Positions 22,288 to 33,206 of a DNA stretch of 64,000 nt are shown piece after piece. Location: positions 6,455,929 to 6,519,928 of the forward strand of contig CM068541.1 in assembly GCA_035048495.1 (NCBI GenBank). The letters run 5' to 3'. How positions within the stretch are numbered: position 1 is the stretch's first letter; each line of letters opens with the position of its first letter. The notes below the pieces were generated by a model that saw only the letters and a list, made by a program, of their open reading frames with translations, made no database searches and was not told the origin of the DNA. Position numbers and translations under genes: made by a program. The DNA is from Euptelea pleiosperma (Eukaryota > Streptophyta > Magnoliopsida > Ranunculales > Eupteleaceae).

Positions 22288-23970
22288 CTCATGGGTCTGT
22301 GATTGAATCCACCGATCCAAAGGGAGTATAGATGAAGGCAGGTTAACCATATCGCATTCTCGTTTTCCTATTCTTGTACTCCTTGAGATCTTCTCGATCT
22401 CCTTCTTTAATATATTTTTTTGGACTAATCAAAAATAAAACAAGATGAAGAAGTTGGAGTTCACAATAAGCTAATTTTACAAAAAAATTCCCCTTTAGGT
22501 GAGGAGATCAATTTTTTTTGTTTTTTTTTTTAATCTAGGGCGAGTTTGAAATTTATCGGGCTTTGGAATATACGACAGACAATGGGGAAACGGCTATGCA
22601 AAAGATCTAAGTTCCAACTTCCTTCTGAAGTGATAAGCTCAAATACAAAAGAAAGTTGTATGTGGGGAGATCAGGGCGGGGTGTCCCACGACCCATTCCA
22701 CCAAATACAAAAAGAAAGAGTTTCAGAGTATAGATCGAGTCTCAATTTACAAGGTGCAACGGCGGGGTGTCCAACGACCTGTTCCACCAAAAATTATTGA
22801 TCATGGAGTCCATCTTTTGTAAGCAAACACATCAAGTTCTCCTTGTGATCCCAAAATTTCCATGTCCCCAACTTGCTTTTCCAAAATTTCCGGGATTGGT
22901 GTATGGGCTCTATGTCCCCAACAAATAGGACTTCAAACTTTGAAGTTCCCCTCCAAAGATGCCACATAGCACATTCTTTCGGCCGCCACGGACACATTTA
23001 TGCTTGGAGAGAAAGTATTTGTTGTTCCGAGGGCCTTCAAATTTTGAAGTCTCCCCTCCCAAATGTTACATGGAGCCGATCACTATAACTAACTCTATTG
23101 AATTGGCCACCATAGAACTCAACAGTTACACCTATTTGTTCGACACTATATTTTGATTCTGTCCTTCTAAAAGGAACATATCGGCTCACAATTCTACCAA
23201 AACTACTAGAAATGTTTCAAAAAAAGGTAGGTATACCATTTTTTGGTCCCATTAACCTTATGGATCTTTGTCTCATTTCTTGGTGAACCCATACACAAAA
23301 ATCTCCTTAATTGATGATATCTAACGGTAAGAATTTTAATAACAAAAAAAAAAACTCAAAAATCAATGGTCAAAAATCACCTACTAAAAAGCTCAAATCA
23401 AACCACAACAAAAATCTCTAATTAAAATGATTTTTGATGCATAGGTCCATAAAGAAGTGAAGCAAACATGCTCGTATGTTTGGTTCACCTCTTAGTGGAC
23501 TTGCACACAAAAATGAGCTTAGTTGATAATTTCTACTTTTTCTAGCCATTCCATTTGACATTTTTTGATTGATTTTTGACTGTTGATTTTGAACTCTTTT
23601 TTGTGTGCAAAAATCTAACTGCTAGAGATCACCAATCTAAGCTGATTTTGGTATATGGTCCACCGACAGGTGGGCCAAACAACTTTGATGGACGGTACTT
23701 ACATCAAAAGTTAGATGTACGACTTGGGTTTGATCCAATTAAGGGTAATCTTATGGGATATTTCATAGGTGCTCTGTTATCACACAGTTATTGGACTAGA
23801 GATTAATACTCGAATCCCTCGGACTAAAAATCCACTTTTTCTACCACAGATATTAATCAACCCGATTGGTGATTTCTAGCCGTTGTATATGGTTGTAAAT
23901 GACTACCCCAAGTAGTACTCCAATCCAACGGCTAAAAAACCACCTATCTACTCCGGTTATTCCATGGCCT
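22288..23970. other. Gene-free stretch with degenerate foldback units
   Basis: 22660-22790 contains GCGGGGTGTCC.ACGACC twice, a short direct repeat. From about 23230 several diverged copies of the 'AAAAATCA' foldback family follow one another (CTAAGCTGATTTTGGTATAT, GTCCACCGACAGGTGGGCC). No coding region is supported. Confidence 0.45.
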
Positions 23971-23978
23971 CTTCAAAC

Positions 23979-24338
23979 CATGGTTTTAAAAACGGCCGGT
24001 TAAACGGTAATGCCCCAAGCCCGTTTCTGTAAAAACCGTTTAAACACGTTTTATCGGTTTTGAAAAAAACGGCCGTTAAAATCGTTTAAACAGCCATTTA
24101 ATTCTGAAAAATTTTGTGAAAAAAATGGCCGTTAAATACGTTTAATTCCATTTTTTTTTTAATTTTAAATTTTCAAAATTTGAATTTCAGCGCCATTTTT
24201 CCGTTAAAATCCGTTTAATTCCGTTTTTCCCGTTTTTTTTCATTTTTGCCCCTGGCCGTTCCAATCCATTTTAACGACCGTTTAAACGGTAACGCCCCCT
24301 GTCCGTTTAACCGTTAAAACAGCCTCCTTTAAACCTTG
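23979..24338 (-). mobile_element. hAT-type MITE, AACGG-rich family (copy B, inverted)
   Basis: Begins CATGGTTTTAAAAACGGCCG and ends GCCTCCTTTAAACCTTG, flanked by a perfect 8-bp duplication CTTCAAAC (23971-23978 and 24339-24346). Reverse orientation relative to copies A, C, D and E. Confidence 0.88.
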
Positions 24339-24346
24339 CTTCAAAC

Positions 24347-25150
24347 TTCGAGAATTTTTTTGATGCTGCAACTATTTGATCTAGTGACCCTGCAACTTCT
24401 AATTAAGCGCCACCTGTCCTAGGGTTAAGGTGGCCTTAACGGTGGGGAACAGTGGAAAAGAACAAAACACTTTACTCAGGAGTCAGGACAGGTGTCACTG
24501 AACTATAGGTGGCAGATCACTGGATAAAAGATTTTCACCTGAACTTTGATTTCTTTTGGACTCTCATCAAAGTTTTTTACTGATTTCTTTTGTCTGGACT
24601 GTGGACTGTGGACTGAAAAACCCTGATCTCATAAGGCACGTGTCAGTTGATGACAGGGTTAATCAATAACTTTCACCAAAAAAGAAAAAATAGTGAGAAA
24701 CACAAAACCTGCACGACCACCATTATCGGTTACGGGTGCACGTTCGGGCCAATGCCAGAAACCCTGGATCAGACCCGAGTTTTCGACTACCCAAGTCCGC
24801 GAATTCTGTAACCTGAGACCGACTCAAAACGTTTAGGTCTCCGAATTCTGTAGCAGTTGGTTTTGAACATTTTTTCATCATGGGCTTAATGAGAAGGCCC
24901 ATGGATGGTTCTAGCCCACATTGAAACATAGTCAGTTTGAACAGCTAAAATTCACGAATCATGCTGTCCTTGAGCATGTAGATCCAGTAAGGCGTGGGAT
25001 GAACATTAACAGCGTCAGTGGAAGCTGAAATATTCCACGTGGCATTTTGTGGGATGGATGTTTCAAAGCCTTGACACGGCCGCTCTTATGAAAGTTATTT
25101 TCAACAACCGAAGAGAGAAGGGAGAATTCTAGAAGGTTGAAAAGGAAAAG
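24347..25150. other. Intergenic stretch with part of a G-box foldback element
   Basis: No coding feature. Around 24940-25060, AACATTAACAGCGTCAGTGG and ATATTCCACGTGGCATTTTG resemble one arm of the G-box foldback family (CACGTG at 25036-25041). The other arm is not clear. Confidence 0.4.
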
Positions 25151-25900
25151 ATTGTAGATCTACCGTCCAAATGGATGGTAAGATGTGTAGAGCCAATTTA
25201 TCTTTTAGGGTTTCTTCTATAAATCTCCCTTTCTACCAACCCGTCTCTCAAGTTTTTCCTCCTCTTCCTCTTTTCTCCTCATTTGCTTCTTCTCCCTCTT
25301 CCTACGTTCCTAAGAGCGTGTTTTATTTTAGATTCATGATTGGGAATAAGGGGCAGAGATTTGATGTGAGGATAGGTTATTATAGTTTGGGGGTACGGCA
25401 ATCGTGTGATTCGAGGTGGCTGCGACCGTTGATGGACTAGAGCTGTAGAAGATCACGCAGGGTTTTATTTGATGTCTTACTCCCCGGCTGTAATAACCAT
25501 CCTCACACGATCTCATCACAGGATAAGTGTTGCTCGTTTTTTTTGCGAAGCGCTGTTCTTATTGTGCCGCACACTTCATCCTTTCTCCTTCAACCCATTA
25601 ATTGTTTTTTTGTTCATTATTTTTTTTTCTCTGAATTATTCAGCACAATTAGATCGTGAACTGATGAGAAACTAGGATTGTTTTTCTGACTTCTGGTTTT
25701 TGTTATGCAGATTGATGTCTTGATTCACTGATCCTCTTTGACAAGCTGAAAGACCAAAAGGCCCTCAGTTTTACAAAAGCTCTGTTAATATTTTTGGGAT
25801 GTTCTGTCAATAGATTCACAGTAGACTTTTTAGGATTTCTTTGTCTTTGTTGTGTTAAATCTTGACTCCTTATTGGCTGATATTGTTGGCTTTGATTAAT
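25150..25900 (+). other. Possible unannotated transcribed locus
   Basis: TTTAGGGTTTCTTCTATAAA (about 25194-25213) combines a telo-box-like motif with a TATA box. It is followed by a pyrimidine-rich leader (CCTCCTCTTCCTCTTTTCTC), a layout seen at plant ribosomal-protein and snoRNA promoters. Downstream open frames are short (34-89 codons) and unrecognised. It may be a non-coding transcript, or the promoter and first exon left from a relocated gene. Confidence 0.3.
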
Positions 25901-25969
25901 ATATTCATCTTGTTCTTGATCTACTTTGAGTACACGTTATAAAGGGTTGACTATGGGCAACGGATGAGA

Positions 25970-26235
25970 CGCAAATGATAAATAAGATGACCGTATGGAT
26001 GTTTGTCGGGTCCTACCTATCCCATGGTGGACCTACAAACCAAAAATCAGCCTGATTAGTGATTTATAGGCTTTGGATTGACTTATTTTCATCGGCGGCT
26101 AATCTCAACTGTGGGGATTTGAGCAGTATTTGAGGTACAAAGATGCAACACTTATAAATCACTAATCAGGCTGATTTTCGGTTTGTAGGTCCACAGTGGG
26201 ATAGGACAAACATACGTACGGTCAGAGTCCTGTAA
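25970..26235. mobile_element. Foldback MITE, 'AAAAATCAGCCTGATT' family
   Basis: The left arm TGACCGTATGGATGTTTGTC, then GGTGGACCTACAAACCAAAA and TCAGCCTGATTAGTGATTTA, is matched in reverse by TAAATCACTAATCAGGCTGA, CGGTTTGTAGGTCCACAGTG and GGACAAACATACGTACGGTCA. The arms are about 90 bp and the spacer about 85 bp. Confidence 0.75.
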
Positions 26236-26363
26236 CAGTGTGCCACCTGGCTTATATTAACCCTGTCATTTTAGATCTGTCAACGGAGCCCGACCCGTTT
26301 TAAAAACATTGCGTGATATGCAAATTGCATGTAAGGGATAAAGCTAAAAAAGCCCATGAATTA

Positions 26364-26730
26364 TTAAAGTGTAGTACGCTTGATCAGTGAAAAAGTGCAC
26401 CAACATGCACCATGACACAATCCACAGCATGGCGATGCAAACTCAGGCGCCTCGTGGTCACTACCTTTGCGCGACCGTGCTGGAAGATATGATTGAGCCC
26501 ATTGAATAAGTCCTTCACGGGTGAAATTTTTACGTCCTCCAGGGAAGAAAGGGACCCAAGCCATACTCTCGCACTCGACGGACAAGCAAAAATAACATGT
26601 AGACTATCTTCTTCTTCTGTGATATGTAGGATGTCTGGGGGGATTTCCAAGTTCAATTTCCTGGCTGAAGGTAAGACACCTTCAAAAAAAATTGCACAAA
26701 AAAAGTTGAAATTCTCAGATAAAAGACCAG
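26364..26730 (-). pseudogene. LINE retrotransposon remnant, zf-RVT region
   Basis: The minus strand reads ENFNFFCAIFFEGVLPSARK, LNLEIPPDILHITEEEDSLH, then VIFACPSSARVW. This is the pattern of the reverse-transcriptase zinc-binding segment of plant non-LTR retrotransposons (FF.W....GLLPT, EE...H..F.CP.S..VW). The Cys pair expected before EE is missing and nothing upstream is coherent, so it is a dead fragment. Confidence 0.7.
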
Positions 26731-29180
26731 ATAGTTTTCAGGAAAAAGATTTATGTCTGTTGGATTGAGATTTCAACTCCTAATTTACTGTTCTGGACAG
26801 GTGTTATTGGGGTCGCACAATTCTAACAAGTGGATCCAAAATTGACCGATAAATATTAGGTTCTCCAATCACCTGTGTTGTATAAATTATTTGAAAAAAA
26901 TAAATAAATAACATAATTTCCATACCAAAGCTTAGAAAAAAGTTGACATCTTTACCATTACTAGCAAAACTGATTATGGGTCCTATTAGTTTCGATTCTT
27001 ATTTGCCCTGCCCTGTGTACTAGTTAAGGCTGTCAACGGATATTTTTCGTATCGAATTAGGTTGCTTTGTGACCAAAATTCAGCCTGCTTTGTGATTTCT
27101 AGCTGTTGTATCTGTGATTTCTAGCCGTTGGATCTGTACACCCTATGGTTGAAAATTAATCCATGAAAAAAGACTAAAATCCAATGGTTAGAAGCCACCG
27201 ATTAGGTAGAATTTTGGTCAGACGCTTGCACCTAAAAAAGCAAGAGCAAGGTGGGAGGTTGTGGATTCAGGTTTATCCCACAAGCAGAGTTGAAATCACT
27301 ATTATAGGCTACAGGTATAGGCTTTTCAGGCTTAGTGCGAGTGGTGAGTATAATTTCTTCTTGCCATGAATTGTTAGCATGCTCATTTTGTGGGACCAAC
27401 GTTTCACCTGCCTTTCAAGAATAGAGATATAGAGGGGGGCTTTCAAATTTGATGTAGGATATAGAGACCGGTTGGAGTTGGATTTTGCAAAAACACCATC
27501 AAATTTGATGATATAGACCTGCCAAGAGAGAAAAACCTGAGTGAGACAATTTGGCCAGGTCGGAGTGTTGGACAGCTTTCGTTCTTCTGAACAATTTTCT
27601 ATCAAATAGTTAAAAGGGTGGCCAAACAGTAGGAAGGAGTGCAAGGGATTAAGTACCAGTACATACAGATGCAAGTCAGTTACCAATTGGGTTTAAAAAT
27701 TGAAACCAATCCGGACCAAGGTCTATTGGGTGTTCAAGTATTGGGTTGGGTAGTGAATAGAAATTATGGATAATAGGTGCACAAACCCAATTAAAAAGTT
27801 TCAGTTTATGGGGTAATATGTTATTCATCAACACCCTAGTCATAAACTTCGAATTCAACCTCCCATGTCACACCCATCAACACTCCTAGTCATAGAAATC
27901 AAATTCGATCTCTTTCCTATTGCAGATACAACCTCAGCGACATGGCTTCAGCTTACTTTTTTATCTTCACATGAAAGCCAAAGGCTTCCTAATATTCCTA
28001 ATATGGTTTTGGAGCAAAGAATTCACCAAATTGGAAGAAAAAATTATTGAAATAGAGGAAAAAGAAAACCTTGATAAACATAAACTACCATCTCACACCC
28101 CCAGTTTTCAAAGAAACAAGACACTGTTCTGGCATTAGAAAAATCATTCAGATTAGAATATTGTAGCTCTCTGGCATTAGGATTCAAAATATAATAGATG
28201 CACTAATAGATAAGCATGAATCAGAGGTTATTGGATGAAGAAGAAACCTTACCATAGAACCATACCTGTAGGTTGTCAGGATGTCAAAACCACAAGGATC
28301 AATATCTACCATGTGATATGCAGGCAGATGCAAAAGAAGCTGCAAGGAACATGGATAGCAAATGCATACATTCATAGAAGACAATGTAATAGATATCAGC
28401 AAAACAGAATGTCAGAGGGGGGTAATTCAGCACGTTCGCACTCCTTCTATCCTCCCACAAAGAGAGAAACTGAAAACAAAAAATATAGATACCCATTACC
28501 TTCAAGTGGGAATATCCAGGTAGCTTCTTCCCTCGAATGGAATAGGCAGCAAGTTTGTTAATAATGCCTTTTGACTGTTACAGAGTAGAGAAGTGCTTAC
28601 CATAATTGACGCTATAATGGTTCGTGTCACAAAAGAACTCTGCAGACTGCAGTTGGAAATCTAATGTCCACTAGTGGTGAGGCACATGTGACGTGAGTGC
28701 AATTAAAATTTAAAAAGAAAAAGAGGGAAAAACTTTTGGGCAGAAAAGTTCTACAGTGACCAAAATGCCCTTATTTGTATCCAATATGTATGGATATCGT
28801 AGGGACATTTTTGGAAAGAAGGGCAAATTTTTGGAAATTTCGGCAAAAGGGTAATTTTGCAAGATTTGTCCTATTTACATACATGGGGGGAGGTTTTGGA
28901 AATTTGGCAGTTCAATAGGCAGTTTGTGGAAGATCTGTTTTTTTTTGGAGGGAAAGTTTTGAAAATTGTGACAATTCAAGAGGCAATGTTGAAAATTTTG
29001 TAATGATTGTGATAAGTGAAGCTTTTTTGACCGAACCGTGGTATCAATAGTGGTAGAGATATGGAAGTTTAAAAGTCTACAATACCCTCACGTGCATAAA
29101 AATAAGCATCAAAAGTGAAGGGGTACTTTTTGAATGGTGGCAAAAAACGTGGGTCATCACAATCGGCTCTCATTTGTTAC
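26731..29180. other. Gene-free stretch, nothing recognised
   Basis: Open frames up to 125 codons occur (for example 27309-27686 on the minus strand), but they lack domains, composition bias or splice-compatible neighbours. A foldback fragment (ATTTCTAGCCGTTGGATCTG) is near 27110. I see no RNA gene. Confidence 0.4.
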
Positions 29181-31420
29181 AAGTAGTAAAGATAATTCAA
29201 TTCATATACACAAATTTGGAGAATCAAGTAAAACATTTACCAAAGCAAAGTTTTTCCAGCTCTATACAACTAGTATATATTGGGCAGTGTCCTTGTTACA
29301 TAGGTTGACACAGATACATGGAGTGACATGATGACTTTGAGAAGTTCAAAAAGCAAACACGTCCGTAAATGTGTCATAATATATATATGTTGGCTATATT
29401 TAAATTGGAAGGTTTTTTAAAATTGGGCTTTTAGCCAAAAAAGCACTGAACGGTAAATCTTAGGCCAAAAAAGGTATGTTTTCAAAACAATCCTCAGATC
29501 ATACAAAAACTTCTCTCCAAGTGTCTGACAAGCAAACAACAATTTAAAAAATAAATAAATAAATAAACTCCTCTCTCACTTTTCCCTGTTTCTCTCTTCT
29601 CAAAACGTCTCATCTCCTTCTCGTGTTGCCGCCATCTTGCTGCTGTCTATCTCTCCGTTGTCTCTCTCCCTACCCTCTAAACATTTCTCTCTCAAACCCC
29701 CTCTCTCTCAACCTCCCTGTCTCTGGACCCTTTTTTTTCTCTCCACTCCTATCTCTTTTCCTCCTCTCTGTATCAAACCCCCTCCTATATCCATATCAGT
29801 CCCCCTATTATTATTATCGTTGTTGTTGTTGTTGTTGTTGTGGGACAAGAGAAAGAGATCAAAGAAACCGAATAGCAATAATGAATTCAACTGAACCAAA
29901 GACTATTCTGCAACAAAAAAGAAATCGTTAACAGAAACTTCAATTATGGTTTAGTGATGCCGTCCAAAAAAATAAAAAATTTATGTAGATTATGAAATCT
30001 CCGAATAGAAGTCCTCTGTTTGCTGTGAATACTGAATTTGCCTTCGCTGGCGATGGAGAAAGAGCCATGGCTGATCGAAGAACGAACCAGAAACCAGAAA
30101 GAGAGGGAAAGAGGAACCGTTTTTTCTTGGTTCTTCTCTTGTTCCTCTTCTCCATAGTTCGCAACACGGAGAGACGGACGGCATCCTACGGAGAGGAGAG
30201 GTTTTGAGAAGAGAGAAACAGGGCAAAGAGAGAAAGAAAGAGAGGTTTTGAGAAAGGGACGAGAAGGAGAGGATGTTTTATTTCAAAAATGGCTGTTTTG
30301 AGTCTGACGAGGGATGACCCCTAGTTAGATGCTTGGATAGAAGTGCAAGGGTAAAAAGGTCACATACAAAAAATTGTATGATCTGGGGATTGTTTTGAAA
30401 ACATACCTGTTTTGGCCTATGATTTATTGTTTAGTATTTTCCGGCTAAAAGCCCTTTAAAATATAAGTCAAAGAAGTAAATATGTGAAAGGCAAAAAAAA
30501 CATTTTCAAGATTGTAAAACAATTATAATGTGTTTAGCAACTTAGTAGTGTATGGAGGATGAATCAAGTAAACCATTTCTGCTGCTAAAGCTAAGTTTTT
30601 CCTCCTTCCTTCTATATAACTAGTATATATTGGGCAATGTTGATGATATCTATATGCAAGAATTAAGTGAAGATTCATATCCATATGCTATGTAACAATT
30701 ACACGGACGTGTGGCAGTGTCTTGACACAGATACAAGGAATTTGACATCACGACTTTGAGAAGTTCAAAAAGCAAACACACCCATAAATGTGTGTCATAA
30801 TATATATGTTGGTCATATTCAAATTGGAAGGTTCTTTCAGAATATAAGTCAAAAAAAATTAATTATGTGGAAGGTAAAGAAAACATTTTCAAGATTGTAA
30901 AACAATTATAATGTGTTTAACAACTTAATAGTTTATGGAGGATGAAATACACCAGCCCTCCTCCAGAAAATATTATTTTATAAAACCATTTCGTTAGATG
31001 ATTCAATTCATAAACACAAATTTGGAGAATCAAGTAAACCTTTTCTGCTCCTAAAGCAAAGTTTTTCCTGCTTCCTTCTGTACAACTAGTATAATTGGGC
31101 AATGTTGATGATATCTATATGCAAGAATCGAGTGAAGATCCATATATATATGCCATGTAACAATGACACAGACTAGTGGTAGTGTCTTGACATAGATACA
31201 AGGAGTCTGATATGATGACTCTGTAAAGTTCAAAAAGCAAACACAACTTATGTTGGTTATATTAAATTGGAAGGTTCTTTTAAAATATAAGTCAAGGAAG
31301 TAAATATGTGAAAGGTAAAGAAAACATCTCAAGATTGTTAAAAAATTATAATCTGCTTAACAACTTAACAGGGTATGGAGGATGAAATAAACCAGCCCTC
31401 TTCTAGAAATGATATTTTAT
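29181..31420. repeat. Degenerate tandem repeat, about 0.4-0.47 kb unit, three units
   Basis: Landmarks recur in the same order: GGAGAATCAAGTAAA (29219, 31026; partial at 30560), AA.TTTTTCC (29250, 30593, 31061), CTAGTATA.ATTGGGCA, GATATCTATATGCAAGAAT (30647, 31111), TTCAAAAAGCAAACAC (29343, 30759, 31229), AAATTGGAAGGTT (29403, 30819, 31264) and TATGGAGGATGAA (30551, 30934, 31375). Unit 1 is split by the Mutator-like element at 29425-30454. Confidence 0.8.
29425..30454. mobile_element. Non-autonomous Mutator-like element, 1030 bp
   Basis: Terminal inverted repeats of about 85 bp start GGGCTTTTAGCC and end GGCTAAAAGCCC, continuing through TTAGGCCAAAA, GGTATGTTTTCAAAACAATC and AGATCATACAA. The flanks TTTAAAATT (29416-29424) and TTTAAAATA (30455-30463) form an 8-of-9 target duplication. 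The interior has CT-rich runs, a GTT microsatellite at about 29819-29840 and GA-rich sequence, with no transposase. It may contain captured host sequence (AGAGAGGGAAAGAGGAACCG region), but none is identifiable. Confidence 0.82.
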
Positions 31421-33206
31421 AAAACAAAATCACTAAAAAAACGGTGTCACTGCCGTACGTGTCAGGATGTGTGTTGGGATGTGTTGACATGTGTAGGCAA
31501 AAATGCCTGAAGTGTCTTGTCATTGTGACATAGTCTATACATAAAAACTGACTGAAATTTTTCAAATTTGTGTCAGCATGTTCGCGATCTATATGAAAAG
31601 GATAAACCAGGAAACATGCTAACAATAATAAGATAAAGCACATGCATTAATGTAGGATAGATCATAAATTGGATACTTTTTTTCCAGTTCCTAATACACC
31701 CCCTGCATAGTTATACTCAGAAACCCTAGAACTAAACAATCCACAAATTCAATAACACTGTTACTAAAACCTTTGAATGCCCTTCTCATTCACCCAAACC
31801 AGCTGCATTTACAAATCATGAAGGTAAGGGCATAGACTCAGTATATGAAAAAAATAGCAACATAGAATGTCTTACTTTGTACATCTCATTAGTTTTTGGT
31901 TTAGTTGTAAAATAACCCAAAGTTACCATGAATCCTTCAACAAGGACCTTTCCTCTAGTCTCTATGCATTGGTTTGTCAAAAATAATAAATCCAACTTCT
32001 TCCCAAGAGTCAAGCTAAAGGATCAGATGGAACACAAGAATTTTTATCCATTAAAATATGGGTCACAATTTCTGGGAACCTACTATCTGACATGTAATTG
32101 ATTATGTAATGGTAAATGGGTTTCCATCAGAATTCCAAATTCACAAAAGACTGAAAAGAAGCAACGGACTGTAAATTCAGAAGCAAGAAGCTAAGGTAAA
32201 ATATCCATACACAGAATATTAAGTATGACTCCACCAGCCATGCAATGACCACTAAATGACATACAGTATGACTGTTAATTCAAATTCTATGAAAGAACCA
32301 AAGTTACTGATAAAGGCTACAAAAGAAGAAAGGAACTGTAGATTCAGATAAGCAAGAAGCTAAGCTAAAATATTTATACACAGAATATCTATTATAATAT
32401 TCCACATGCCATGCAACGACCACGATTACCTATCGTATGACTGTTTAAATGGTTTGAATTTAACATTATGAGCATACATCACATATGGGTATAGGTACAC
32501 AACTTCAATCTACTTTTCTACTGCACATGCATATTCTCTTTAAGTTGCAAAATATATAAATTGGTTTAAATTTTAGAAATAGGAGACCCAATATTTAGGG
32601 CACAATTAAGTTCTTAGAGGCATTTCAATCACAATTTTTCACAGATAAGACTGCCAGTGAGAGAAAAGAGTTTCTATCTGTAAAAGTTCTGGAACATTAA
32701 TGCAAGTTTTGCAAAATGATACTCATCATGTCTCACGTCTGCACCCTTGCCCTGTTCGTGTATGCATATTTTTGTTTTTTTACTTCTTACTTTATTAATC
32801 AAAAAATAAATAGAATTGTAATTTCCCAAGAGTTGTGGATCTTTTTATTGTTAATTGTTCATTGGAGCAATTTACTCAGGTTTAATGCTAGTATTGCCTC
32901 CAAAGGCATCCAAGATAACCAACATAAAATTTACATGACTCTTCTGAGAGAACGCTAGATATTGTTTTTGACAAGTCAGTAATGAAAAGGATGCATATGA
33001 TACAACAGCCATGGGGGTGCATACAACGCAACCAACACAAAATTTACATGATTCTCGTACATCTGATTGCTTAAGAAATATTCTTTCTCCATAATCATTT
33101 AATAATAAGATATGGTGTCTACTCTACCACAACAAATATTCAAATCAAGCACAAAGCAAAGCAGCCTTCTTGTATTTCTTCAACCATCAAGTAAATTTTC
33201 AAAACA
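31421..33206. other. FRS downstream region with a 140-bp direct duplication
   Basis: About 32157-32295 and 32328-32462 are imperfect direct repeats (CAAGAAGCTAAG.TAAAATAT, TATACACAGAATAT, CATGCAA.GACCAC, GTATGACTGTT). The short minus-strand frame at 31816-32013 is unrecognised. The last few hundred bp should include the 3'UTR of the FRS gene. Confidence 0.55.

Noticed and set aside
25640..25700. C/D-box snoRNA (TGATGA ... CTGA)
   Set aside because: The boxes are only about 25 bases apart, lack terminal stems, and the C box is not preceded by a purine.
27309..27686. 125-codon minus-strand ORF as a gene
   Set aside because: Composition resembles random AT-rich translation; no domain, signal or neighbouring exon.
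29623..30226. Ser/Leu/Pro-rich and Asn-rich open frames
   Set aside because: They lie inside the non-autonomous Mutator-like element in CT-rich and GTT-repeat DNA; no transposase or host domain is visible.
31816..32013. Minus-strand frame with TNQCIETRGKVLVEGFMV as an extra FRS exon
   Set aside because: No similarity to FRS C-termini and no matching donor/acceptor pair could be made from the 33207 end.
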